DNA of 64,000 nucleotides from Mucilaginibacter frigoritolerans. Lineage in GTDB: Bacteria; Bacteroidota; Bacteroidia; Sphingobacteriales; Sphingobacteriaceae. This document shows, piece after piece, positions 1 to 9,100 of the stretch. The stretch covers positions 1 to 64,000 of the forward strand of contig NZ_VLLI01000014.1 in assembly GCF_007830615.1 (NCBI RefSeq), read 5' to 3'. The notes below the pieces were generated by a model. It was not told the DNA's origin, ran no database searches, and was given only the letters and a program-made list of their open reading frames with translations. Position 1 is the first letter of the stretch; each line of letters opens with the position of its first letter. The translations under genes were made by a program, and so were the position numbers.

Positions 1-229
1 GCCTGTCGCTCGGCTGGTTTTCTAAATAGCCAACCAGTAATAACTTGAAAAATACAATCGGGTCGATGCTCTTTTGCCCATCCTTACCATAATACTTAGC
101 TGTAGCTGTGTATAAAAACTGAAGGTCTAATACCTCTTTTAACTTTCTGTAAATATTGTCCGATGGGACACGGTCAGACAACTGGAAATTGGTAAAGAGC
201 TTTTCTTGATATTGTTTCTTGCCTTGCAT
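1..229 (-). CDS. IS1182-type transposase, N-terminal part (cut by window edge)
   Basis: The minus strand reads from an ATG at 229 into the window edge for 76 codons, beginning MQGKKQYQEKLFTNFQLSDR and continuing through SIDPIVFFKLLLVGYLEN. This is the typical start of IS1182-family DDE transposases (DUF772 N-terminal domain), which cut and move their own element. The catalytic domain lies outside the window, so intactness cannot be judged. No accessory gene is seen next to it. The family call rests on recognised N-terminal sequence only. Confidence 0.85.
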   Translation of the reverse strand, partial: MQGKKQYQEKLFTNFQLSDRVPSDNIYRKLKEVLDLQFLYTATAKYYGKDGQKSIDPIVFFKLLLVGYLENQPSDR

Positions 230-344
230 GTTATTAAGATACTAAAAATCAATATCTTAACATAATATTGTCAAAAAATATTCGCTTCGTTGTGCAACAG
301 CCACGAAACGCCTGCACGGGCGGATAAGAGCCAATAAGCGAATA
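230..344. mobile_element. Probable end of the IS1182-type element
   Basis: The sequence upstream of the transposase start contains GTTGTGCAACAGCCAC (289-304), which resembles the terminal inverted repeat of IS1182 elements. The other end is outside the window, so the boundary is an inference. A 9-bp inverted repeat, TATTCGCTT at 279-287 and AAGCGAATA at 336-344, straddles this point and may be part of the target or chance. Confidence 0.4.
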
Positions 345-519
345 AAAATTAAAAATAACCCTGCGTTTTTTCGCTGTTTCAATTCTTTTGCTTATTTTTA
401 ATATACTCTTACCAGAGCACTCCAATTAATCTAAATAAAGTACTAGCTATTAACCTTTTGCAATAAAATATATTGTTATAATTCCTAATTAGGATCATTT
501 TTTAATATAATAATTAGTT

Positions 520-834
520 ATGAGCCAGGTCAGTGAAATAAAATGCCCTACTTGCAGCGAATGGAGCAAGTGGACAAATAAAGTAGATGAAAAATGCCCA
601 AATTGCCATGCATACTTTAATCACGGGCGCGTGCAGTACGAAGAAGAAAAAAGGATTACTACAGAGCGAATCAAAAAAAACAGTTACCTCATTACAAAGG
701 ATACTGACGACCCTGTTGTAAACATGTTAAAGCAATTTATAAACTGGCTGCGGTGGACCACATTTTATGGCATATCGGCAATCTATTTTGTAATCGCTAT
801 TATGGTAGTAGTATACGGTTTGGTGATGCTTTAA
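520..834 (+). CDS. Small zinc-ribbon membrane protein, unknown function
   Basis: A 104-residue protein with two CxxC knuckles (C9/C12 and C26/C29) forming a likely zinc ribbon, a charged middle (about residues 40-65) and one hydrophobic segment near residues 80-103 that would anchor it in the inner membrane, tail inward. I do not recognise the family beyond the zinc ribbon. It stands alone between an IS end and a convergent hexosaminidase gene. Single-ribbon tail-anchored proteins are common in Sphingobacteriaceae, but no role can be assigned from this sequence. Confidence 0.7.
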   Translation: MSQVSEIKCPTCSEWSKWTNKVDEKCPNCHAYFNHGRVQYEEEKRITTERIKKNSYLITKDTDDPVVNMLKQFINWLRWTTFYGISAIYFVIAIMVVVYGLVML

Positions 835-916
835 AAATTATTGATTTTTTCGCCCGCCGGTCTGCGTTTATCCGTATAGTAGCCCGGGCTAGCAAGGGTA
901 CTTAAGCCGTTTTTTC

Positions 917-963
917 AAAAATCACCCTACCGTCTCCCCCAACTGCGCAGAGAGACGGCAGGG
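917..963 (-). terminator. Terminator of the tetR-GH20 operon
   Basis: CCCTACCGTCTC (925-936) pairs with GAGACGGCAGGG (952-963) with one mismatch. Read on the minus strand the hairpin is followed by GATTTTT (917-923). It lies 17 nt after the hexosaminidase stop codon, as expected for an intrinsic terminator. Confidence 0.75.
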
Positions 964-979
964 TTTGCATTTCCCAAGC

Positions 980-3127
980 CTAAAATGTCGGGTAGCTGGC
1001 AGGTTCAGCAGCCAGATGACCTGTAACCAATGCAGCTATTTCGGGTATCACGGCTATTTCGGTATCGTTATGTGATTTTTCGTAAGTTCCAAGTTCGTCT
1101 GATTTCTTCTGAACCCAATCTGCATCTACCGGTAACATTTTATCGGCCCTATCCAAAGCCTCCAATCCAATAACGGCCGCTGCTGATAGATTCGCAGAAT
1201 GCTCCTGCACTTCTACCAGCCGCTTATTACCCGCAAATAAAGGTTCAAGCGCCGAATCGTTCTGCTGCCATGCCAAAAGGTACGCCCTGATATTGTTCAC
1301 AGCGTCTTTGTCATGCTTTTCCAGGTATAGTTTCACTAAGGCCCTGAATTTTCTTTTGGTTTCTGAATCAACAAATACAATATCAGAAACCGAGGTAAGC
1401 GGTGTAGTTTGGAACGATGCCTGCGGCCCTTTAAACATTTCCGACATCAGCTTACGATAGCCTTTTACCGGTGTTAGTACATCCGTTAGTATTTCCAGCT
1501 GTTCAATTGGCATGTTTCCGGCCAGCCTGCGCAGTGCCCGCTCATAGTTGCTGATATGCGGCAATCCCTGTTCATCAAGCTCACTACTCAGTACAAACAT
1601 CCTGCGATACATATCATCCACATCGTTTACAGCCGCAGGCGACCATAATCGTTCTGCTATGGCACCAGCCCTCGGCCATATCCGGCCATCTATATTTTCA
1701 TTATCCGCCAGTTCTGTCCATTGGGCAGCCTCACCACCCAAAATACCGGGGTCATTAGCGCCTGCCAACGATGGGTTGTTGTAATGGATATAAGCCGGCA
1801 TAAATACATCGGTATAAAATCCGGCCGATACTAATGCAAGGTTGCCATGCGCTGTAAAATCCTCAGGTTTTCCGTACGATTTGATCATGCTGTTATCATC
1901 GGGTATCCATTTATGTACAATGGCGTCCTTTGGCAGTTTATCATAAAATATCTCCTCCCAGCCTATCATCCGGCGGCTATGCTTTTTCAAAATATTGTAT
2001 ACCCTTTGCACGTAGTAGCGCTGCAGTTCGTCAGTTGTCTGCATATTGTGTGCCTTCATCCAATCCATTATGGCCGGGTTCAGTTTCCAGGCCATACCGT
2101 TATTTTCATCGGCCCCGATATGCATATAGCCCGATGGGAATATTCTCGTCATTTCACCAATAAACTTATCCAGAAAGACATATACCTTTTCATTAGTGGG
2201 GTCAAACGTAGGCGAAATCATGTTGGCTATAATATCTGCTATTGATGTACTTTTAGGTGCATTTGGATTGGGGTGTTCATTCTGCCATTGCATACGCGAT
2301 CCCGGCCGGTAAGGTCCCGGCTGGCTGGCCAGCTCAGGGTAAGCGGCAAACCAGCTCTGCGAATGCCCGGGCATATCAAACTCAGGCACCACAATAATTC
2401 CCCGGTCGCGCGCATAGGCCACTACCTCCTTCAATTGCTCCTGTGTGTAATAATCGCCATTTGAGCCGTTGCGTTGAAGTAGCGGGAATAGCTTCGACTC
2501 AACCCTAAAGCCTTCATCATCCGTAAGGTGCCAGTGCAGCACATTCATCTTCACAGCAGCCATAGCATCTATGTTCCGTTTTATTTCTTCAACCGAAATA
2601 AAATGCCGGGCAGCATCAATCATCAATCCGCGCCATTTAAACCTGGGCGAATCATCAATACTTACACAACTCAGGTAGTAACCCTTATCGTCCTTGCCCA
2701 GCAATTGGATAAGCGTTTGCAGCCCGTGCAGTATCCCTATAGTATTGGGCGCGCGCAATACAATGTTATTTTCGGTTACCACCAGCGAATAATGTTCATC
2801 CACCTCTGTGCCAGGCACTGATTGCGCCAGTGAAATCACTTTCAGAGGCGCTGTGCTCATTGTATCCGCAGCACCTATATATTTCTGACCGAACACAAGC
2901 CCCGTTTTACGATTTAGCGTCTGATAAGCCCGGTTTACTGCACGGTACAAAATAGTATCGGTAGTAATTGCCTGTATGCTGACGGTGAATTGGCTGCTTA
3001 TGCGAAACTCGCCCAAACCGGGTTCTATCTGTTTGGGTACAGGCATCAGGTTCAGTGTATTCAATTGCTGCCCGCTGGCCGCAAACGCAAAAAATGCCAG
3101 AGCGAGTAAAATGGTGATCTTCTTCAT
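980..3127 (-). CDS. Beta-N-acetylhexosaminidase, GH20, secreted
   Basis: Releases terminal N-acetyl-hexosamine from chitin-type oligomers or host glycans. Numbering from M at 3127 (715 residues): signal peptide at 1-18 ending near AASGQ, a GH20b N-terminal domain to about 155, then the TIM barrel. Visible motifs are HWHLTDDEGFR near 198, DMPGHS near 251 and HIGADEN near 336, whose D340/E341 pair is the GH20 catalytic pair for substrate-assisted cleavage. A C-terminal region of about 180 residues has no recognised domain. An in-frame ATG at 3160 lies inside tetR; the start at 3127 is chosen because the signal peptide begins there and it leaves a normal 4-nt gap to the tetR stop. Co-transcribed with, and probably controlled by, the upstream TetR protein. 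Confidence 0.93.
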   Translation of the reverse strand: MKKITILLALAFFAFAASGQQLNTLNLMPVPKQIEPGLGEFRISSQFTVSIQAITTDTILYRAVNRAYQTLNRKTGLVFGQKYIGAADTMSTAPLKVISLAQSVPGTEVDEHYSLVVTENNIVLRAPNTIGILHGLQTLIQLLGKDDKGYYLSCVSIDDSPRFKWRGLMIDAARHFISVEEIKRNIDAMAAVKMNVLHWHLTDDEGFRVESKLFPLLQRNGSNGDYYTQEQLKEVVAYARDRGIIVVPEFDMPGHSQSWFAAYPELASQPGPYRPGSRMQWQNEHPNPNAPKSTSIADIIANMISPTFDPTNEKVYVFLDKFIGEMTRIFPSGYMHIGADENNGMAWKLNPAIMDWMKAHNMQTTDELQRYYVQRVYNILKKHSRRMIGWEEIFYDKLPKDAIVHKWIPDDNSMIKSYGKPEDFTAHGNLALVSAGFYTDVFMPAYIHYNNPSLAGANDPGILGGEAAQWTELADNENIDGRIWPRAGAIAERLWSPAAVNDVDDMYRRMFVLSSELDEQGLPHISNYERALRRLAGNMPIEQLEILTDVLTPVKGYRKLMSEMFKGPQASFQTTPLTSVSDIVFVDSETKRKFRALVKLYLEKHDKDAVNNIRAYLLAWQQNDSALEPLFAGNKRLVEVQEHSANLSAAAVIGLEALDRADKMLPVDADWVQKKSDELGTYEKSHNDTEIAVIPEIAALVTGHLAAEPASYPTF

Positions 3128-3131
3128 TTCA

Positions 3132-3734
3132 TTAGTTTTGATGATATGGATTATTTTCAATTTCTGTGATTCCCTTTAAGGTACACATGCCACGGATGTA
3201 TACTTCCACCAGGTTGCTGAACAATGGATAGGGACTTTCTTTGTAATCGCGGTATTCCTCACCCCGGGTAATAGAGGTATATAATATCCCAATGCCCTTT
3301 AGCGCCAGTTGCGGATCAAGATGCTTATTAAAATACCCCTCATTAACGCCATTTTTAATCAATTGCACCAATACACTACCGTAGCGCTCACTTACGCGGT
3401 TTATGGCAGCATTTTGCAATTCTGGGTAGTAATAATTAAGATCATGAAAAAAATCGCGGTTCATGCCAAAATCTTTTTCCAGTGTAGTCCTGAAAAGCGT
3501 AAGTAATTTGGCAATCGGGTTAGCCGGATTGCCCATAATAAGATTAAACTCATTAAAATAACCGGTATAAAGCAGTTGCAGACACTCTTCAAGCAGCTCC
3601 TCCTTACTTCTAAAATATTTATAAACGGTTTTGGTCGATATGCCTAATGGCTCAACCAGCTTCATAATAGTCATGTTCCGGATGCCGTGTTGCATAAACC
3701 GTTCAAGCGCTACTTTGATAATTTTTTCTTTCAA
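3132..3734 (-). CDS. TetR/AcrR-family transcriptional regulator
   Basis: A 200-residue protein with a TetR-type helix-turn-helix at about residues 1-50 (RFMQHGIRNMTIMKLVEPLG, then STKTVYKYFRSKEELL) and an all-helical ligand domain after it. TetR proteins normally repress and are released by a small ligand. The gene is followed after 4 nt by the GH20 hexosaminidase, so the two form an operon, and two AT-rich inverted repeats directly upstream are the likely autoregulatory operator. The ligand is unknown; a link to amino-sugar breakdown is inferred from the partner gene only. Confidence 0.92.
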   Translation of the reverse strand: MKEKIIKVALERFMQHGIRNMTIMKLVEPLGISTKTVYKYFRSKEELLEECLQLLYTGYFNEFNLIMGNPANPIAKLLTLFRTTLEKDFGMNRDFFHDLNYYYPELQNAAINRVSERYGSVLVQLIKNGVNEGYFNKHLDPQLALKGIGILYTSITRGEEYRDYKESPYPLFSNLVEVYIRGMCTLKGITEIENNPYHQN

Positions 3735-3736
3735 TT

Positions 3737-3764
3737 GGAAAATATTTTTTATGATATATTTTCC
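3737..3764. promoter_or_regulatory. Candidate TetR operator, proximal inverted repeat
   Basis: GGAAAATAT (3737-3745) and ATATTTTCC (3756-3764) form a perfect 9-bp inverted repeat with a 10-nt spacer, 3 nt upstream of the tetR start codon. It shares its core with the longer repeat beside it. Confidence 0.55.
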
Positions 3765-3772
3765 TCAAATAT

Positions 3773-3806
3773 AATGGAAAATATTAAATATAAAATATTT
3801 TCCATT
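3773..3806. promoter_or_regulatory. Candidate TetR operator, distal inverted repeat
   Basis: AATGGAAAATATT (3773-3785) and AATATTTTCCATT (3794-3806) form a perfect 13-bp inverted repeat with an 8-nt spacer. With the proximal repeat this gives four copies of the half-site GGAAAATAT in 70 bp, the arrangement expected for cooperative binding of TetR dimers over the tetR-GH20 promoter. Confidence 0.65.
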
Positions 3807-4078
3807 GTATTAAGGAGTTAACAATCATCAAACCTACTCACCACGCTTTTCATTAAGCCTTCCACCTAAATAAATACTTGTATAAAAGACACGAATTAAC
3901 GGGCAAATATCTAATTCAGAACGTTTAAGAATGTATTATTGACAGCTAAAACAACTGAAGGAATGTACATTAGGGTACATTTCGCCACCTAAAAAACAAC
4001 TCAAAATACTGTATATCAGATAGATATAACACAAAAACACTTTGTTTATTCAATCCAAAACATGTGCAAATTATGTAC
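3807..4078. other. Intergenic region between tetR and sigma gene
   Basis: AT-rich divergent spacer. Apart from the operator repeats on its left and the sigma promoter on its right I see no ORF, RNA or repeat in it. Confidence 0.5.
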
Positions 4079-4109
4079 TTGATATTGGCAATAAAACTAT
4101 ATATGTTTG
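4079..4109 (+). promoter_or_regulatory. Bacteroidota-type promoter for the ECF sigma gene
   Basis: TTG at 4079-4081 and TATGTTTG at 4102-4109 are 20 nt apart and match the Bacteroidota housekeeping promoter (-33 TTG, -7 TAnnTTTG). Transcription would start near 4116, just ahead of the ATG at 4135. This argues against the in-frame ATG at 4042 as the true start. Confidence 0.6.
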
Positions 4110-4134
4110 TAACAAACCTGTTGTTGACCAATTA

Positions 4135-4704
4135 ATGTCCTGTTATAAGATTCATACGGATCGGGAGTTAGCGCACCTGTTAAAGGATAGCGATGAGCTT
4201 GCTTTTACCGAAATCCATAACAGATATTATGGCATACTGTACCGGCACGCCTATAAAAACCTTGCCGATGAACAGGAAATTGAAGACATATTGCAGGATG
4301 TTTTTATTTACCTGTGGCACAACCGGCAGTCTATTGATCCTGCCGAAAACATTGCCGCTTATTTATACACGGCCGTACGCCATAAGATGCTTAATAATTT
4401 CAGGCATAGTAAGGTTAAACAAAAGCACATTTCATCGCTGCAATCATTCATTAACACCAATCAGCCCGAAACAGATGAAAGTATATGCCTGAAGCAATTA
4501 ACAGCCATTATTGAGGCCGAGGTATCCCAACTACCACCCAAAATGCGACAGGTGTTTGAAATGAGCAGAAATGGCAATCTTTCGCATCAGGAAATAGCCG
4601 AGCAATTACAAATTAGTACCCATACTGTTAAAAAACAGGTAAATAATTCCTTAAAAGTTTTACGACTAAAACTATCCGGCAAATTTTTTTCATTTTTTTT
4701 CTGA
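4135..4704 (+). CDS. ECF RNA polymerase sigma factor (FecI-like, Bacteroidetes type)
   Basis: A 189-residue ECF sigma factor from the chosen start, the normal length of the Bacteroidetes sigma-70 family-1 group. Region 2 (LKDSDELAFTEIHNRYY, then EIEDILQDVFIYLWHNR) binds core polymerase and the -10 element; region 4 near the end (QLPPKMRQVFEMSRNGNLSH, then EIAEQLQISTHTVKKQV) reads the -35 element. The next genes encode a FecR anti-sigma factor and a SusC with an STN domain, so it is the output arm of a trans-envelope signal from the outer-membrane receptor. A longer reading from 4042 would add 31 residues outside the family and overlap the promoter. Confidence 0.93.
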   Translation: MSCYKIHTDRELAHLLKDSDELAFTEIHNRYYGILYRHAYKNLADEQEIEDILQDVFIYLWHNRQSIDPAENIAAYLYTAVRHKMLNNFRHSKVKQKHISSLQSFINTNQPETDESICLKQLTAIIEAEVSQLPPKMRQVFEMSRNGNLSHQEIAEQLQISTHTVKKQVNNSLKVLRLKLSGKFFSFFF

Positions 4705-4773
4705 TTCATCTACTCCCTACGGTCTACTTAGGTGCATATAGCATAATCAGGAGCATCAGCTCCGCCACCAATT

Positions 4774-5913
4774 ATGTCTAAAAAAGACGCAACAGACTTA
4801 TTGAACAGGTATCTTGCCGGCAATGTAACCAAAGAAGAAAAGGCCTTGGTTGAAAGCTGGTATGTAAACTATTCAAAAAACGCCCAACTACCTGATATTG
4901 ATGATCAGCAATTGGAGAATAGCCAACAGGATAATTTATTAAAATTATTGGCCAAAATACGCCCCAGAGCCAAGCACAACTACTTTCGATCTCTGGGGGT
5001 AGCTGCCGCTGTGTCCGGTTTTATAATTGTATCATTGACATTATTTAAGCCATTCATTTTTGATAAAAAACAAACAGCAACCGTAAAAACCATACGTAAT
5101 ACCCCGCCGCCGCTGCCACCCGGAGGCAATAAAGCCATACTTATTTTATCTGATGGAAGCTCAATTGCATTAAATGATGCAAAAAAAGGAGAGCTGGCTA
5201 ATGATAAAGGCGTAAAAATAAATAAAAAGGCAAATGGCCAAATCAGCTATACGCGTGATGGAATAAGTGCAGAACAACCAATTAATGCTTTTAATACCAT
5301 AATTACCCCGCGCGGAGGGCAGTACCAACTGGTATTGAGCGACGGTACAAAGGTTTGGCTAAACTCGGCCTCATCTTTAAAATACCCGGTAACCTTTACG
5401 GGCAATAAACGCGAAATTGAACTTTCCGGCGAAGCTTATTTTGAAGTTGCACACAATCAGCATAAACCATTCAGAGTAATCTCCAACGGGCAAGTTGTTG
5501 AAGTTTTAGGCACCCACTTTAACGTAAACGCTTATGCAGATGAACCTGCCATTAAAACCACCCTTTTAGAGGGCTCGGTTAAAGTACAGTCAAACGGCGT
5601 AAGCAAAACAATAAAACCAAACGAGCAGGTACAGCTTAAGGATGGCTCCATGAATATAGTAAAAGCCGATGTAAATGAAGCCACTGCCTGGAAAAACGGC
5701 TTCTTTTATTTCAAGGACGATGACATTAAAAGTGTGCTGCGCCAACTGGCCCGCTGGTACAATGTTGACATAAAATACGAAGGAGAAATACCTCAAAGAG
5801 AGTTTTCGGGCGAAATATCCAAAAATATTGATGCATCAAAGTTATTGGCCATTTTAAGTTTCGAGAAGATTACTTACCACGTCGAAAACAAAACCATTAT
5901 TATTAAACCTTAA
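4774..5913 (+). CDS. FecR-family anti-sigma factor
   Basis: A 379-residue inner-membrane protein. Residues 1-70 form the cytoplasmic sigma-binding part, one membrane helix lies near 72-92 (SLGVAAAVSGFIIVSLTLF), the periplasmic FecR domain follows from about 175 (NTIITPRGGQYQLVLSDGTK, then VWLNSASSLKYP), and the C-terminal DUF4974 domain, an STN-like fold, starts near 305 (KNGFFYFKDDDIKSVLRQL). FecR holds its sigma factor until the loaded receptor signals through the STN domain. Its position 69 nt after the sigma gene and directly before susC fits this role. Confidence 0.93.
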   Translation: MSKKDATDLLNRYLAGNVTKEEKALVESWYVNYSKNAQLPDIDDQQLENSQQDNLLKLLAKIRPRAKHNYFRSLGVAAAVSGFIIVSLTLFKPFIFDKKQTATVKTIRNTPPPLPPGGNKAILILSDGSSIALNDAKKGELANDKGVKINKKANGQISYTRDGISAEQPINAFNTIITPRGGQYQLVLSDGTKVWLNSASSLKYPVTFTGNKREIELSGEAYFEVAHNQHKPFRVISNGQVVEVLGTHFNVNAYADEPAIKTTLLEGSVKVQSNGVSKTIKPNEQVQLKDGSMNIVKADVNEATAWKNGFFYFKDDDIKSVLRQLARWYNVDIKYEGEIPQREFSGEISKNIDASKLLAILSFEKITYHVENKTIIIKP

Positions 5914-6117
5914 CCATATCCATTCACACCAATTAAACCAATAAATTATGAGAAAAAAGATACAAATGAGACTTTAGGGCAATCGCCTAACACACAGGCT
6001 ATTTAAAAAATGCGTACCCCGACTGCAATCAGGGCACGCGTATTTGAGATAACCTCCTTTTCAGGAAAACAAATTCATTTTCAGCAAATTGTGTATTAAC
6101 TCAAACTTATCAAAAGT
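5914..6117 (+). other. FecR-SusC spacer
   Basis: About 200 nt without a convincing gene. It contains a nine-codon open frame (5948-5977) and a weak stem (GCGTACCCC ... AGGGCACGC, roughly 6010-6040). A promoter for the sigma factor made upstream is expected here, but no consensus could be assigned. Confidence 0.35.
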
Positions 6118-9100
6118 ATGACTTTAAATGTTATTTTAAAAGCCATCAATAAACCGTGGCTGCCCCAAAAAACCTTATTGGTTATGAAGCTGACAACTTT
6201 TATATTACTAATTACATTTCTGCAATGCAGCGCCAAAGTATTTAGTCAAAAAATCAACATTAATGAAACCAATGCTCCTTTAAAAAAGGTATTGAGTTTA
6301 ATTAATCAGCAATCGGGCTATGTCTTTTTTTATGAATCAAAAGACATCAAAAACAAAACCATTACTATCAGCATAAAAGATGCCTCCATTAACGAAACAT
6401 TAAACAAATGTTTAAAAGATGAGCAGTTAAATTATGTAATTATTCAAAACACCATTTTCATAAACAAGCAGGAAAATAAAACCAGTATTCCGGCTGTTTC
6501 ACCGGTGCAGGCCGTAGTGCTAAATGTAACCGGGCTGGTTTTGGACGAAAAGAACCTTCCATTGCCAGGCGTTACCGTAAAACTTAAAGGCAGCAACGTT
6601 GGTGTAGTGACTGATACCCAGGGTCAGTTTAAAATAGATGTACCCAATGCTAATGCGGTGCTTGTTTTTTCGTTTGTTGGTTACGCAACACAGGAAGAGG
6701 CTGTGGTGTCGGATAAGCCATTGACTATCCATATGAAGCTTGATGACTCAAAGCTTAATGAGGTAGTAGTAATTGGCTATGGCACTATAAAAAAATCAGA
6801 TTTAACCGGAGCCGTTGCATCTGTACAGGCCAAGGACCTGGTAACAGCCGGTTCAAGCTCTGTTGACAAGGCCCTTCAGGGTAAATTAGCCGGTGTTGAT
6901 GTTGAATCAGCAGGTGGCGCTCCGGGTTCTGGCATGTCCATATTAGTGCGTGGTGTAGGTACAATCAACAACACCACTCCGCTTTACGTGGTAGATGGTA
7001 TGTACGTAAGCAGCATAAGTAATATCGCTCCGGGCGATATAGCAAGTATCTCTGTACTTAAAGATGCATCGGCTGCTGCCATTTATGGTACACGAGCCGC
7101 CAACGGTGTGGTTTTGGTTACCACAAAATCAGGCGCGGGCAACCAAACATCAATCTCATTCGATTCTTATTACGGCGTTCAAAGCATCCAGAAAAAACTA
7201 AACGTATTAAATGCCCAGCAATGGGGACAGGTAGATAATGCCATGCATGATAATGCAGGCGTAGCCAGGTTGCCGCTTGCTAACCGCCCCGACTCATTAG
7301 GGCCAAGTACCAATTGGCAAAATGCTATTTATCGTAATGCACCTATTCAAAACTACGAATTGAATATCAGTGGTGGCGGTAAAGGAACTACTTATAGTGT
7401 TTCTGGCGGATATCTTAATCAGCAGGGTATTGTTGATCAAACCGGGTATAACCGTTACAATCTCCGCTTTAAATCTGAAACAAAATTAGGCATTTTAAAA
7501 TTCGGCGAATCGGTTATCCTATCGCAGGAAAACTGGCAAAATATGCCGGGAAGCTGGGGCGGACAAGGCGGAAATCCCGTAGGAGCGGCCGCGAAAAGCA
7601 TACCTGCCTTTCAAATTTATGACCCAACAGCCGTAGGCGGATATGCAGGTCCAACAGGATCGGTAATTAACGTTGAAAACCCTGTTGCGCAGCTATATCT
7701 CGAAAAAAGTACTACCCGTACCAATAGCGCTTTACTCAACGCTTATGGTCAGGTTGATATCGCAAAAGGTTTTTATTACAAGATCAATATCGGATACACC
7801 GATTACCTTACCCACGATTTTGATTATAAGCCACGCTACCAGGTAGGCTCTTTCTTCAGCAACGCAACCAATAATATCAATACTGATGACAATAAGGATG
7901 ATAATACTTTATTGATCGAAAACACTTTAAATTTTGACAGGCAATTTGGCAAAAGCCATATCCAGGCATTAGTAGGCTATACCTATCAAAATGAAAACTA
8001 CCAATACAATAACGAAACAGCCGCAGGCTTGCCCGATGGTATTTACCAGGCCGATGCCGCTACAGGTGTAACACAAGCTTTTGGTAATGCCTCACAGGCT
8101 TCCTTAGTTTCCCAGCTTGGTCGTGTGGTTTATTCTTATGATGACCGTTACCTGTTTACCGGTAGCGTTAGGCGTGACGGATCGAGCCGTTTTGGCCCTG
8201 CGAACCGCTACGGTGTTTTCCCTTCAGTTGCAGCCGGCTGGAATATTTCAAATGAGAAGTTTTTCACCAACAGCAAATTAGCCAGTGTTATCAGCCTGCT
8301 AAAATTGCGTGGTAGTTTTGGTATACTCGGAAACCAGGAATTTGGTAATTATCAATATGGTGCGGCTATAGCTTCAAATGTTAACTACGTAACAGGAACA
8401 GGCCAAACACTATGGTCTGGCTCAACACAACAGGCCTATGCTGATCCGGACATTAAGTGGGAAACATCAAAAACTTCGGATGTAGGAGCTGAATTGGGCT
8501 TCTTTAATAACGCCCTGAATTTGACTGCCGACTATTACCACAAAGTAACCAGCGATATGCTTGTTCAGGTGCCTATACCGGGTTCAGCGGGTTCAACCAG
8601 CAGCCCATATGTTAACGCGGGATCTATAAGCAACAACGGTTTGGAGCTATCTTTGTCATACCACGGCGTTGCGCACGATTTCTCCTATAACGTATTCGGA
8701 ACTTTCGCAACCAATCAAAATAAAGTATTATCCCTTGGTTCAGGTTCTGAACAAATAATTGGCGGTTACCCGGATTTACATGGCGAAGGCACAACTACCA
8801 CACAGGTTGGCGGCCCGGTCGGCGCATTTTATCTAATAAAAACTGCTGGAATTTTCCAAACACAAGCTCAAATTAATGCTTACCGGGATAAAAACGGACA
8901 GCTTATTCAGCCAAATGCTGCGCCTGGCGACATAAAGTTTGTTGATTATAATGGTGATGGACAGATCTCTGATGCTGATAAACAGTACGTAGGCAGCCCT
9001 AATCCTAAATTCACTTATGGATTCGGTTACAACGCCCGTTATAAGAACTTTGATATGTCTGTATATTTTCAGGGAACCTATGGAAACATGATCTACAATG

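Noticed and set aside
279..344. 9-bp inverted repeat near the IS end as an IS boundary
   Set aside because: The other IS end is not in the window, so the repeat cannot be tied to the element boundary.
3308..3506. Plus-strand frames inside tetR and GH20
   Set aside because: They are shadows of genes with clear domains on the other strand.
4042..4134. Longer start of the sigma factor
   Set aside because: The extra 31 codons overlap a good Bacteroidota promoter (4079-4109) and are outside the family's usual length.
5948..5977. Nine-codon frame between fecR and susC
   Set aside because: Too short and without a terminator or amino-acid bias that would suggest a leader peptide.
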